Origin: Streptomyces sp. TRM68416
GTDB taxonomy: Bacteria; Actinomycetota; Actinomycetes; Streptomycetales; Streptomycetaceae
Reading direction: 5' to 3'
NCBI RefSeq assembly: GCF_014596915.1
Contig: NZ_JACVWU010000031.1
Span: 1 to 64,000 of the forward strand
Length of the DNA stretch: 64,000 bases
Each line of letters opens with the position of its first letter. The stretch's first letter is position 1. This document shows positions 7,101 to 14,671 of this stretch, in pieces. A model generated the notes under the pieces. That model was not told the DNA's origin. It saw nothing but the letters and a program-made list of their open reading frames with translations, and did not search any database. The position numbers were made by a program, and so were the translations under genes.

Positions 7101-9578
7101 ATCCTGGAGCTCAAGACCACGATCAACACGATGGTCGACCAGCTCTCGTCGTTCGCCGAGGAGGTCACCCGGGTCGCCCGCGAAGTGGGCACCGAGGGGC
7201 AGCTCGGCGGCCAGGCACGCGTGCGTGACGTCGACGGCACCTGGCGCGACCTCACCGAGTCCGTGAACGAGATGGCCGGGAACCTGACCCGGCAGGTGCG
7301 TGCCATCGCGCGCGTGGCGACCGCGGTGACCCGCGGCGACCTGAACCTGAAGATCGACGTCGACGCCTCCGGCGAGATCCAGGAACTCCAGGACTACATC
7401 AACAAGATGATCGCCAACCTGCGCGACACCACGATCGCCAACAAGGAGCAGGACTGGCTCAAGGGCAACCTGGCCCGTATCTCCGCGCTGATGCAGGGCC
7501 GCCGCGACCTCCAGGACGTGGCCTCGCTGATCATGAGCGAGCTGACGCCGGTGGTCTCCGCGCAGCACGGCGCCTTCTTCCTGGCGATGCCCGACGCCGG
7601 CCACAACGGCGAGGACCAGTACGAGCTGCGGATGCTGGGCTCGTACGGCTACTCGATGGGGTCCATGCCGACCTCGTTCCGGCCCGGTGAGGCGCTGGTC
7701 GGGACGGCCGCCCAGGAGAAGCGCACGATCCTGGTGGAGAACGCGCCCAGCGGCTATCTGAAGATCTCCTCCGGGCTCGGCGAGGCGCCGCCCGCACAGG
7801 TGATCGTGCTGCCGGTGCTGTTCGAGGGCAAGGTGCTCGGCGTTATCGAGCTGGCCTCCTTCACCCCGTTCACGCAGATCCAGAAGGACTTCCTGAACCA
7901 GATCGCCGAGATGATCGCGACCAGCGTCAACACCATCTCCGTCAACACCAAGACCGAGGTGCTGCTGAAGCAGTCGCAGGAGCTGACCGAGCAACTGCGG
8001 GAGCGGTCGGCGGAGTTGGAGAACCGGCAGAAGGCCCTCCAGGCGTCCAACGCCGAACTGGAGGAGAAGGCCGAGCTGCTGGCCCAGCAGAACCGTGACA
8101 TCGAGGTGAAGAACACCGAGATCGAGGAGGCGCGGCAGGTCCTGGAGGAGCGCGCCGAGCAGCTCGCCGTGTCGATGCGCTACAAGAGCGAGTTCCTCGC
8201 CAACATGTCGCACGAGCTGCGTACGCCGCTCAACTCGCTGCTGATCCTGGCCAAGCTGCTCGCCGACAACGCCGAGGGCAACCTCTCGCCGAAGCAGGTC
8301 GAGTTCGCCGAGACCATCCACGGCGCCGGCTCGGACCTGCTCCAGCTGATCAACGACATCCTCGACCTGTCGAAGGTCGAGGCGGGCAAGATGGACGTCT
8401 CCCCGACGCGTATCGCCCTCGTCCAGCTCGTCGACTACGTCGAGGCCACCTTCCGGCCGCTGACCGCGGAGAAGGGCCTGGACCTGTCCGTACGGGTCTC
8501 GCCCGAACTGCCCGCGACCCTGCACACCGACGAGCAGCGGCTGCTTCAGGTGCTGCGCAACCTGCTGTCCAACGCGGTGAAGTTCACCGACTCCGGATCG
8601 GTGGAACTGGTCATCCGGGCGGCCGGCGTGGAGGTGCCGGTGCAGATCCGGGAGCAGTTGCTGGAGGCCGGGTCCCTGACCGACGCGGACGCGCCGCTGA
8701 TCGCGTTCTCCGTGACCGACACCGGTATCGGGATCGCGGCCAGCAAGATGCGGGTGATCTTCGAGGCGTTCAAGCAGGCGGACGGCACGACCAGCCGCAA
8801 GTACGGCGGTACGGGCCTGGGGCTGTCGATCTCGCGGGAGATCGCGCAGTTGCTCGGCGGTGAGATCCACGCGCAGAGCGAGCCGGGACGCGGTTCGACC
8901 TTCACCCTGTACTTGCCGCTGCACCCGAGCGAACTGCCGCCGCAGGGCTATCACCAGCAGCCCGTGCCCGTACTGGAGGCCGGCGAGCTCGCGGGGCCCG
9001 ACGCGGACCTGTCCGAGTCGGTGGACCCGCGGGTCGAGACGCCGGCCGAGGTGGCGTCGTACCGCGAGACGCAGAACGGTGCCGCCGCGCTCTTCCGGCG
9101 TCGCCGCAGGGCCGTCGGCGAGCTCGAACAGCGGTCCGTGCAGGACCAGTGGCCGACCGTGGAGCAGACACCGACGCCGCAGACGCGCCCCGGGATCCGC
9201 TTCGGCGGGGAGAAGGTGCTGATCGTCGACGATGACATCCGCAACGTCTTCGCGCTGACCAGCGTCCTGGAGCAGCACGGCCTGTCCGTGCTGTACGCGG
9301 AGAACGGCCGCGAGGGCATCGAGGTCCTGGAGCAGCACGACGACGTGGCGGTCGTCCTGATGGACATCATGATGCCGGAGATGGACGGGTACGCGACGAC
9401 CACGGCGATCCGCAGGATGCCGCAGTTCGCCGGGCTGCCGATCATCGCGCTGACGGCGAAGGCGATGAAGGGCGACCGGGAGAAGGCGATCGAGTCGGGC
9501 GCCTCCGACTACGTGACGAAGCCGGTCGACCCCGATCACCTGCTGTCGGTGATGGAGCAGTGGATGCGGGAGGAGTGA
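4119..9578 (+). CDS. osaA: OsaA-like hybrid histidine kinase with HAMP-repeat array
   Basis: 1819 aa, no membrane segment visible, so probably cytoplasmic. Residues 1-187 are HAMP-like and more diverged. Ten 92-residue HAMP-type units follow (188-1107), each with VTRVAREVGTEG, LGGQA, WKDLTDSVN, NLTxQVRxIA and GEILELKNTxNTMVDQLSSF. Then come a GAF domain (about 1120-1270), a coiled coil (about 1285-1355), a HisKA box SHELRTPLN with His1365, an HATPase with G boxes DTGIGI and GGTGLGLS, and a C-terminal receiver with Asp1749 in LMDIMMPEMDGY. In S. coelicolor the kinase in this position is OsaA, partner of OsaB in osmoadaptation; I assign it by synteny and architecture. GTG 4119 has GGGAGGG seven bases upstream and is preferred to ATG 4092. 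Confidence 0.92.
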   Translation: MESGAATRSTKTRAKGGQSLTNQRKPKGGTTAVDTAALNRLLAALVSMRDGNFRKRLTVSGDGVMSEIAAVFNEVADRNLHLTGELSRVRRMVGREGKLTERLETGACEGSWAVAVDNCNALVDDLVRPVSEVSRVLSAVAEGDLSPRMELRTQAPDGTGHPLRGEFLKVGRTVNNLVDQLSTFTDEVTRVASEVGTEGKLGGQARVRGMSGSWKDLTDSVNTMAYRLTAQVRDIALVTTAVAKGDLSRKVTVHVAGEMLELKNTVNTMVDQLSSFSSEVTRVAREVGTEGELGGQAQVPGVAGVWKDLTDSVNLMAGNLTAQVRGIAEVTTAVASGDLSRKVTVSARGEVAQLAETINQMTETLRIFADEVTRVANEVGAEGRLGGQANVPGAAGTWKDLTDSVNTVFRNLTTQVRDIAAVTTAVASGDLSQKVTVDVAGEMLELKNTVNGMVDQLSSFGSEVTRVAREVGVEGELGGQAQVPGAAGTWKDLTDSVNTAFRNLTGQVRNIAQVTTAVANGDLSQKVTVDVSGEMLQLKNTVNTMVDQLSSFADQVTRMARDVGTEGRLGGQAVVPGVSGTWKELTDSVNFMAGNLTSQVRQIAQVTTAVARGDLSQKIDVDARGEILELKNTINTMVDQLSGFADQVTRVAREVGTEGRLGGQAQVPGVAGVWRDLTDSVNGMAGNLTAQVRNIAQVATAVARGDLSQKITVDARGEILELKNTLNTMVDQLSSFAEEVTRVAREVGTEGILGGQAEVQGVSGTWKDLTQSVNGMANNLTMQVRNIAEVTTAVAKGDLSKKITVDAKGEILELVTTVNTMVDQLSSFAEQVTRVAREVGTEGILGGQAHVPGVTGIWKDLSDNVNLMAKNLTVQVRNISQVAAAVANGDLTRTVTIEARGEVAQLADTFNTMVKTLSSFADQVTKVAREVGTDGILGGQARVPGVAGTWKDLTESVNQMASNLTGQVRNIAMVTTAIAKGDLTKKIDIDARGEILELKTTINTMVDQLSSFAEEVTRVAREVGTEGQLGGQARVRDVDGTWRDLTESVNEMAGNLTRQVRAIARVATAVTRGDLNLKIDVDASGEIQELQDYINKMIANLRDTTIANKEQDWLKGNLARISALMQGRRDLQDVASLIMSELTPVVSAQHGAFFLAMPDAGHNGEDQYELRMLGSYGYSMGSMPTSFRPGEALVGTAAQEKRTILVENAPSGYLKISSGLGEAPPAQVIVLPVLFEGKVLGVIELASFTPFTQIQKDFLNQIAEMIATSVNTISVNTKTEVLLKQSQELTEQLRERSAELENRQKALQASNAELEEKAELLAQQNRDIEVKNTEIEEARQVLEERAEQLAVSMRYKSEFLANMSHELRTPLNSLLILAKLLADNAEGNLSPKQVEFAETIHGAGSDLLQLINDILDLSKVEAGKMDVSPTRIALVQLVDYVEATFRPLTAEKGLDLSVRVSPELPATLHTDEQRLLQVLRNLLSNAVKFTDSGSVELVIRAAGVEVPVQIREQLLEAGSLTDADAPLIAFSVTDTGIGIAASKMRVIFEAFKQADGTTSRKYGGTGLGLSISREIAQLLGGEIHAQSEPGRGSTFTLYLPLHPSELPPQGYHQQPVPVLEAGELAGPDADLSESVDPRVETPAEVASYRETQNGAAALFRRRRRAVGELEQRSVQDQWPTVEQTPTPQTRPGIRFGGEKVLIVDDDIRNVFALTSVLEQHGLSVLYAENGREGIEVLEQHDDVAVVLMDIMMPEMDGYATTTAIRRMPQFAGLPIIALTAKAMKGDREKAIESGASDYVTKPVDPDHLLSVMEQWMREE
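4680..7439 (+). repeat. Ten in-register 276-bp coding repeats in osaA
   Basis: Unit starts fall exactly every 276 bp (4680, 4956 ... 7164), each encoding 92 aa with no insertion or deletion between copies. Units 2 and 8 share a variant end (RGEVAQLA) in place of GEILELKN, and units 3 and 4 share the variant WKDLTDSVNT followed by VF or AF. This hints that blocks of units were duplicated. Confidence 0.9.
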
Positions 9579-9920
9579 CCGGAACGGTCGGAGCTTGTAC
9601 GGGCTTCGTACGGGCCCGGTGTTCGGGCTGGGGTCGGCCCGCGCGGGAACCTACGGTGTTCACACGGAGTTGTTGACTCAGTGTGCTCGACACGGTGTAG
9701 GGGCACGGGATTCGGGGAACCTTCTGGTCTCCCGCTGCGTTTCTGCTACGTGCACAGTGACATCGCGGTGACAGGGTGTGGCGACAGGCGGGGTGCGGCT
9801 ACCATGACCGGCACGAGGACGGGCGGCGAAAGGGAGTCGTCCCCTGGGGCGGCACCCACCGGTGCTTCCCCAAGTCCTGCGGACAGGGGAGGCCCCATGC
9901 CGGGGCGAGGAGGGCGGGCC
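9579..9920 (+). other. osaA-osaB intergenic region
   Basis: 342 bp. The osaB reading frame stays open from 9681, with in-frame ATGs at 9804 and 9897, so a longer OsaB N-terminus cannot be excluded. TTGACT at 9672 and TACCAT at 9800-9805 resemble promoter boxes but are not correctly paired. The gap suggests osaB has its own promoter. Confidence 0.4.
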
Positions 9921-10604
9921 ATGGTGCAGAAGGCCAAGATCCTCCTGGTCGATGACCGGCCGGAGAATCTGCTGGCGCTGGAGGCGATCCTCTCTGCGCT
10001 CGATCAGACCCTGGTGCGGGCATCGTCCGGGGAGGAAGCGCTGAAGGCGCTGCTCACGGACGACTTCGCGGTCATCCTGCTGGACGTCCAGATGCCGGGA
10101 ATGGACGGTTTCGAAACCGCCGCGCACATCAAGCGGCGGGAGCGGACCAGGGACATCCCGATCATCTTCCTCACCGCGATCAACCATGGGCCTCACCACA
10201 CCTTCCGCGGGTACGCCGCGGGTGCGGTGGACTACATCTCCAAGCCGTTCGACCCCTGGGTGCTGCGGGCGAAGGTCTCCGTTTTCGTCGAGCTGTACAT
10301 GAAGAACTGCCAGCTCAGAGAGCAGGCGGCGCTGCTGCGACTCCAGTTGGAGGGCGGTGGCGGCAGGGCCGCGGGCGCGGACACCAAGGAACCGGCGGGG
10401 CTGCTGGCCGAGCTGTCGGCGCGGCTCGCGGCGGTCGAGGAGCAGGCCGAGGCGCTGTCCAAGCAGCTCGACGACGAGTCGGCGGACGCGGCCGCCGTCG
10501 CCACGGCGGCCCATCTCGAACGCAAACTCACGGGGTTGCGGCGAGCGCTGGACGCCTTGGAGCCGGGGGCCGGGAACACGTCTTCGGTGCCGTCGCAGAA
10601 CTGA
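9921..10604 (+). CDS. osaB: OsaB-like response regulator with C-terminal coiled coil
   Basis: 227 aa. The receiver domain (about 3-125) has DDRPEN, the phospho-acceptor Asp55 in ILLDVQMPGMDGF, the conserved Thr in IIFLTAI and Lys in YISKPFD. No DNA-binding domain follows. Residues about 130-220 are charged and Ala/Glu/Leu-rich, consistent with a coiled coil (ELSARLAAVEEQAEALSKQL). This architecture matches S. coelicolor OsaB, needed for growth at high osmolarity and affecting antibiotic output; that function is known for the homologue and inferred here. ATG 9921 is chosen because GGAGG lies seven bases upstream. It probably acts by protein-protein contact with the OsaA relay. Confidence 0.9.
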   Translation: MVQKAKILLVDDRPENLLALEAILSALDQTLVRASSGEEALKALLTDDFAVILLDVQMPGMDGFETAAHIKRRERTRDIPIIFLTAINHGPHHTFRGYAAGAVDYISKPFDPWVLRAKVSVFVELYMKNCQLREQAALLRLQLEGGGGRAAGADTKEPAGLLAELSARLAAVEEQAEALSKQLDDESADAAAVATAAHLERKLTGLRRALDALEPGAGNTSSVPSQN

Positions 10605-10773
10605 GTTCCGGGCAAGGGGCGTTGGGACGGCGCCCTGCGTCGGTCCGACGTGGGGTGGGCGCAGCTACGGCTGTGTGAGATGGCGTCAGCTTCCTTCTCC
10701 GTAGCGGCGACACGAATGGGTGAAGCAGTGGGCACACGTGTCCCTTGCCGTCTCCGACGGTAACCTCACACCC

Positions 10774-13470
10774 ATGGCCTCACGTCCCTCCGCTGCCAAG
10801 AAGCAGCCCGCGAAGAAGGCGGCGGCTCCGGCGAAGAAGGCCGCTGCGAAGAAGGCCCCGGCCAAGAAGGCGCCCGCCAAGAAGGCCGCGGCGAAGAAGT
10901 CCGCGCCGCCGCCCAAGCCGGCCCCCAACCCCACCGGCGGCATCTACCGTCTCGTCCGCGCCGTCTGGCTCGGGCTGGCGCACGCCGTCGGCGCGGTGTT
11001 CCGCGGGATAGGGCAGGGCGCCAAGAACCTCGACCCGGCGCACCGCAAGGACGGCGTCGCCCTGCTGCTGCTCGGCCTCGCCCTGATCGTCGCCGCCGGC
11101 ACCTGGTCCAATCTGCGCGGTCCGGTCGGCGACCTGGTCGAGATGCTGGTGACCGGCGCCTTCGGCCGGCTCGACCTGCTCCTGCCGATCCTGCTCGCGG
11201 TGATCGCCGTACGGTTCATCCGGCACCCGGAGAAGCCCGACGCCAACGGCCGCATCGTGATCGGCCTGTCCGCGCTCGTGGTCGGTGTCCTCGGCCAGGT
11301 GCACATCGCCTGCGGCTCGCCCGCCCGCAGCGACGGCATGCAGGCCATAAGGGACGCCGGCGGGCTCATCGGCTGGAGCGCGGCGACTCCGCTGACGTAC
11401 ACCATGGGCGAGGTCCTCGCCGTACCCCTGCTGGTGCTGCTCACGGTCTTCGGGCTGCTGGTCGTCACGGCCACCCCGGTCAACGCCATCCCGCAGCGGC
11501 TGCGGCTGCTCGGGGTGAAGCTCGGGATCGTCCAGGACCCGGAGGCGGAGGAGTACACCGAGGACGACGAGCGGTACGACGAGCAGTGGCGTGAGGCGCT
11601 GCCCGCGCGGACCCGCCGACGCGGGCCGGCGCCCGAGACGTACGACCCCGACAGCGCGGAGCAGGACGCCCTCTCGCGGCGTCGTGGCCGCCCGAGGCGG
11701 TCCGCGGTGCCGCAGCCCGAGATGAACCGTCCCATGGATGCCGTGGACGTCGCAGCGGCCGCCGCCGCCGCGCTCGACGGGGCCGTGCTGCACGGGATGC
11801 CCCCCTCGCCGATCGTCGCCGACCTCACCCAGGGGGTGAGCGTGGGCGACCGCGAGGAGACCACCCCGACGCCGGCCCCCGTCCCGGCCGCCCGCCCCAA
11901 GCAGGAGAAGCTCAAGGTCCAGGTCGCCGACCTCACCAAGCCCGCGCCCGAGACGCCCGGCGACCTGCCCGCGCGCGCGGAGCAGCTCCAGCTGTCCGGC
12001 GACATCACCTACGCGCTGCCCTCGCTCGACCTCCTCGCGCGCGGGGGCCCCGGCAAGGCGCGCAGCGCGGCCAACGACGCGGTCGTCGCCTCGCTCACCA
12101 ACGTCTTCACCGAGTTCAAGGTCGACGCCGCCGTCACCGGCTTCACGCGCGGGCCGACGGTCACGCGCTACGAGGTCGAGCTCGGGCCGGCCGTGAAGGT
12201 CGAGCGGATCACCGCGCTCACCAAGAACATCGCGTACGCCGTCGCCAGCCCGGACGTGCGGATCATCTCGCCGATCCCCGGCAAGTCCGCGGTCGGCATC
12301 GAGATCCCGAACACCGACCGCGAGATGGTCAACCTCGGTGACGTGCTGCGCCTGGCCGCGGCCGCCGAGGACGACCATCCGATGCTGGTGGCGCTCGGCA
12401 AGGACGTCGAGGGCGGCTACGTGATGGCCAACCTCGCGAAGATGCCGCACGTCCTGGTCGCCGGAGCCACCGGTTCCGGCAAGTCCTCGTGCATCAACTG
12501 CCTGATCACGTCGATCATGGTCCGCGCGACCCCCGAGGACGTGCGCATGGTCCTCGTCGACCCCAAGCGCGTCGAGCTGACCGCCTACGAGGGCATCCCG
12601 CACCTGATCACCCCGATCATCACCAACCCCAAGCGGGCCGCCGAGGCGCTCCAGTGGGTCGTACGCGAGATGGACCTGCGCTACGACGACCTGGCCGCGT
12701 TCGGCTACCGGCACATCGACGACTTCAACCAGGCCATAAGGGACGGCAAGGTGAAGGCGCCGGAGGGCAGCGAGCGCGAGCTGCAGCCGTACCCCTATCT
12801 GCTGGTGATCGTTGACGAGCTGGCCGACCTGATGATGGTCGCGCCCCGGGACGTCGAGGACGCGATCGTGCGCATCACGCAGCTCGCGCGCGCGGCCGGC
12901 ATCCACCTGGTGCTCGCCACGCAGCGCCCCTCCGTCGACGTCGTCACCGGCCTGATCAAGGCCAACGTGCCCTCGCGGCTCGCCTTCGCCACCTCCTCGC
13001 TCGCCGACTCCCGGGTCATCCTCGACCAGCCCGGCGCCGAGAAGCTGATCGGCAAGGGCGACGGGCTCTTCCTGCCGATGGGGGCCAACAAACCCACCCG
13101 TATGCAGGGTGCCTTCGTGACCGAGGACGAGGTCGCGGCCGTCGTCCAGCACTGCAAGGACCAGATGGCGCCCGTCTTCCGGGACGACGTCGTCGTGGGC
13201 ACGAAGCAGAAGAAGGAGATCGACGAGGAGATCGGCGACGACCTGGACCTGCTGTGCCAGGCGGCCGAGCTGGTGGTCTCCACGCAGTTCGGGTCGACGT
13301 CCATGCTCCAGCGGAAGCTGCGGGTCGGGTTCGCCAAGGCGGGGCGCCTGATGGACCTGATGGAGTCCCGGGGGATCGTCGGACCGAGCGAGGGGTCCAA
13401 GGCTCGTGACGTTCTTGTGAAGGCTGACGAGCTGGACGGAGTGCTCGCGGTGATCCGCGGGGAGGCTTGA
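10774..13470 (+). CDS. ftsK: FtsK/SpoIIIE DNA translocase
   Basis: 898 aa. An unusual Lys/Ala tail (AKKAAAPAKK, repeated, about residues 8-45) precedes roughly four membrane helices (about 85-235). A charged linker rich in Pro and Arg follows, then the RecA-type motor with Walker A GATGSGKS at 564-571 and a Walker B around LLVIVDELADLMM. The C-terminal winged-helix gamma domain (QFGSTSMLQRKLRVGFAKA, SRGIVGPSEG) normally reads chromosome polarity signals. The protein pumps DNA through closing septa; in Streptomyces it works during sporulation septation. ATG 10774 is chosen: TAACCT at 10761-10766 lies seven bases upstream, suggesting a leaderless start. GTG 10720 is an alternative. Confidence 0.95.
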   Translation: MASRPSAAKKQPAKKAAAPAKKAAAKKAPAKKAPAKKAAAKKSAPPPKPAPNPTGGIYRLVRAVWLGLAHAVGAVFRGIGQGAKNLDPAHRKDGVALLLLGLALIVAAGTWSNLRGPVGDLVEMLVTGAFGRLDLLLPILLAVIAVRFIRHPEKPDANGRIVIGLSALVVGVLGQVHIACGSPARSDGMQAIRDAGGLIGWSAATPLTYTMGEVLAVPLLVLLTVFGLLVVTATPVNAIPQRLRLLGVKLGIVQDPEAEEYTEDDERYDEQWREALPARTRRRGPAPETYDPDSAEQDALSRRRGRPRRSAVPQPEMNRPMDAVDVAAAAAAALDGAVLHGMPPSPIVADLTQGVSVGDREETTPTPAPVPAARPKQEKLKVQVADLTKPAPETPGDLPARAEQLQLSGDITYALPSLDLLARGGPGKARSAANDAVVASLTNVFTEFKVDAAVTGFTRGPTVTRYEVELGPAVKVERITALTKNIAYAVASPDVRIISPIPGKSAVGIEIPNTDREMVNLGDVLRLAAAAEDDHPMLVALGKDVEGGYVMANLAKMPHVLVAGATGSGKSSCINCLITSIMVRATPEDVRMVLVDPKRVELTAYEGIPHLITPIITNPKRAAEALQWVVREMDLRYDDLAAFGYRHIDDFNQAIRDGKVKAPEGSERELQPYPYLLVIVDELADLMMVAPRDVEDAIVRITQLARAAGIHLVLATQRPSVDVVTGLIKANVPSRLAFATSSLADSRVILDQPGAEKLIGKGDGLFLPMGANKPTRMQGAFVTEDEVAAVVQHCKDQMAPVFRDDVVVGTKQKKEIDEEIGDDLDLLCQAAELVVSTQFGSTSMLQRKLRVGFAKAGRLMDLMESRGIVGPSEGSKARDVLVKADELDGVLAVIRGEA

Positions 13471-13612
13471 GGAGAGCCCGCGCGCGGGGGCAGCCGTGTG
13501 CGGGCGGAGGGCCATCCGTGTCCTCTCCGTGACTCACTCGTAAGGGATCATTGAGCAACCGTTTCCCTTCGGCGTACGTCAAGTTGAGAGAAGCGAAAAG
13601 CTTGTGCCCCAC

Positions 13613-13640
13613 CATCGGCGTGTCCGGCCATACCGATGGC
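13613..13640. promoter_or_regulatory. Inverted repeat upstream of rodZ-like gene
   Basis: CCATCGG and CCGATGG arms, 14 bp apart, lie in the 264-bp gap after ftsK. A candidate promoter TTGCCC (13662-13667) and TAGACT (13687-13692), spacing 19, follows. The role of the repeat is unknown. Confidence 0.3.
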
Positions 13641-13734
13641 GTACAAAGTCCTACCGCCCGGTTGCCCCACCCTTTCGTACCCCCCCTAGACTGAACCTCC
13701 AGCACAGGTGGCTACACGCTCGAAAGGCGCCCCC

Positions 13735-14571
13735 GTGTCCATCGGCAACTCTCCTGAAGACGAGCGTCCGTTCGAAGACGTTTCCGAGGAAGCCCACCTC
13801 TCCGTCGGCCGTGCGCTCCAGCAGGCGCGTATCGCCGCCGGGCTGACCGTAGACGACGTCAGCAACGCCACCAGGGTCCGTATCGCCATCGTGCACGCCA
13901 TCGAGGCCGACGACTTCGCCCCCTGCGGCGGGGACGTCTACGCCCGCGGGCACATCAGGACCCTGGCCAAGGCCGTGCGCCTCGATCCGGCCCCGCTGAT
14001 CGCCCAGTACGACGCGGACCACGGCGGGCGCCCGGCGCCGACCCCCGCGGCCCCGCTGTTCGAGGCGGAACGCATCCGTCCGGAGCGGCGCGGGCCGAAC
14101 TGGACCGCGGCCATGGTCGCCGCGATCGTCGCCGTCGTCGGCTTCGTCGGCTTCACCGCCTTCAAGGGGGGCGACGAGGGCGGCAAGACCTCCGTCGCGG
14201 AGGGCGCCACGCCCACGGCCGACAAGCCCGCGCCGACCAAGCCGAAGAGCGAGAAGCCCCGGGCCCCGAAGCCCGAGCCGTCCGACAGCGCGATCGCCGC
14301 CGCGCCGCAGGACAAGGTGACCGTCCAGGTCAGCGCCTCCGAGGGCAAGAGCTGGATCTCCGCCAAGGACCACAACGGCCGGCTCCTCTTCGACGGCCTC
14401 CTCCTCCAGGGCGAGTCCAAGACCTTCCAGGACAGCGAGAAGATCAACCTCGTCCTCGGCGACGCCGGCATGATCCAGCTCTACGTCAACGGCAAGAAGA
14501 TCGACGACGACTGGCAGCCGGGCGCGGTGGAACGCCTCACGTACACGAAGGGCGACCCTCAGATCGGCTGA
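13735..14571 (+). CDS. RodZ-like HTH membrane protein
   Basis: 278 aa. An N-terminal helix-turn-helix of the HTH_25/Cro type (about 22-85; GRALQQARIAAGLTVDDVS, then AIEADDFAPCGGDVYARGHI), a proline-rich stretch, one membrane helix (about 125-145; AAMVAAIVAVVGFVGF), a Pro/Lys/Ala linker, and an extracellular DUF4115-type beta domain (VTVQVSASEGKSWISAKD). This is the RodZ layout, in which the cytoplasmic HTH binds cytoskeleton or division proteins instead of DNA. In this lineage the gene sits between ftsK and rimO, so a role in envelope assembly or sporulation is plausible but inferred. GTG 13735 (AAAGG seven bases upstream) is preferred to GTG 13708. Confidence 0.85.
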   Translation: MSIGNSPEDERPFEDVSEEAHLSVGRALQQARIAAGLTVDDVSNATRVRIAIVHAIEADDFAPCGGDVYARGHIRTLAKAVRLDPAPLIAQYDADHGGRPAPTPAAPLFEAERIRPERRGPNWTAAMVAAIVAVVGFVGFTAFKGGDEGGKTSVAEGATPTADKPAPTKPKSEKPRAPKPEPSDSAIAAAPQDKVTVQVSASEGKSWISAKDHNGRLLFDGLLLQGESKTFQDSEKINLVLGDAGMIQLYVNGKKIDDDWQPGAVERLTYTKGDPQIG

Positions 14572-14602
14572 GACGCCCCGGCTGGGAGGGGGCGCATTTC
14601 AC

Positions 14603-14632
14603 ACGGGGTTGGCCCAGATCGGCCAACCCCGT
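14603..14632. terminator. Strong hairpin between rodZ-like gene and rimO
   Basis: ACGGGGTTGGCC and GGCCAACCCCGT form a perfect 12-bp stem around CAGATC. There is no T run, as usual for Streptomyces terminators. It ends before the rimO -10 box. Confidence 0.65.
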
Positions 14633-14658
14633 CGACGTGGGGTGTCAGTCGGACGAAG

Positions 14659-14664
14659 TAGTCT
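14659..14664 (+). promoter_or_regulatory. -10 box for leaderless rimO
   Basis: TAGTCT ends seven bases before the rimO ATG, so transcription would start at or next to the A of the start codon. No clear -35 and no ribosome site are visible. Confidence 0.5.
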
Positions 14665-14671
14665 TGAGTCC

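Noticed and set aside
4680..7439. Regularly spaced repeats resembling an array
   Set aside because: Units are coding, diverged and contiguous with no unique spacers, so this is not CRISPR.
3834..9539. A 1901-codon open frame on the minus strand opposite osaA
   Set aside because: It is the mirror of the 276-bp repeats in a very GC-rich gene; composition is His/Gly/Leu/Asp-rich and shows no domain. The plus-strand frame has intact kinase motifs.
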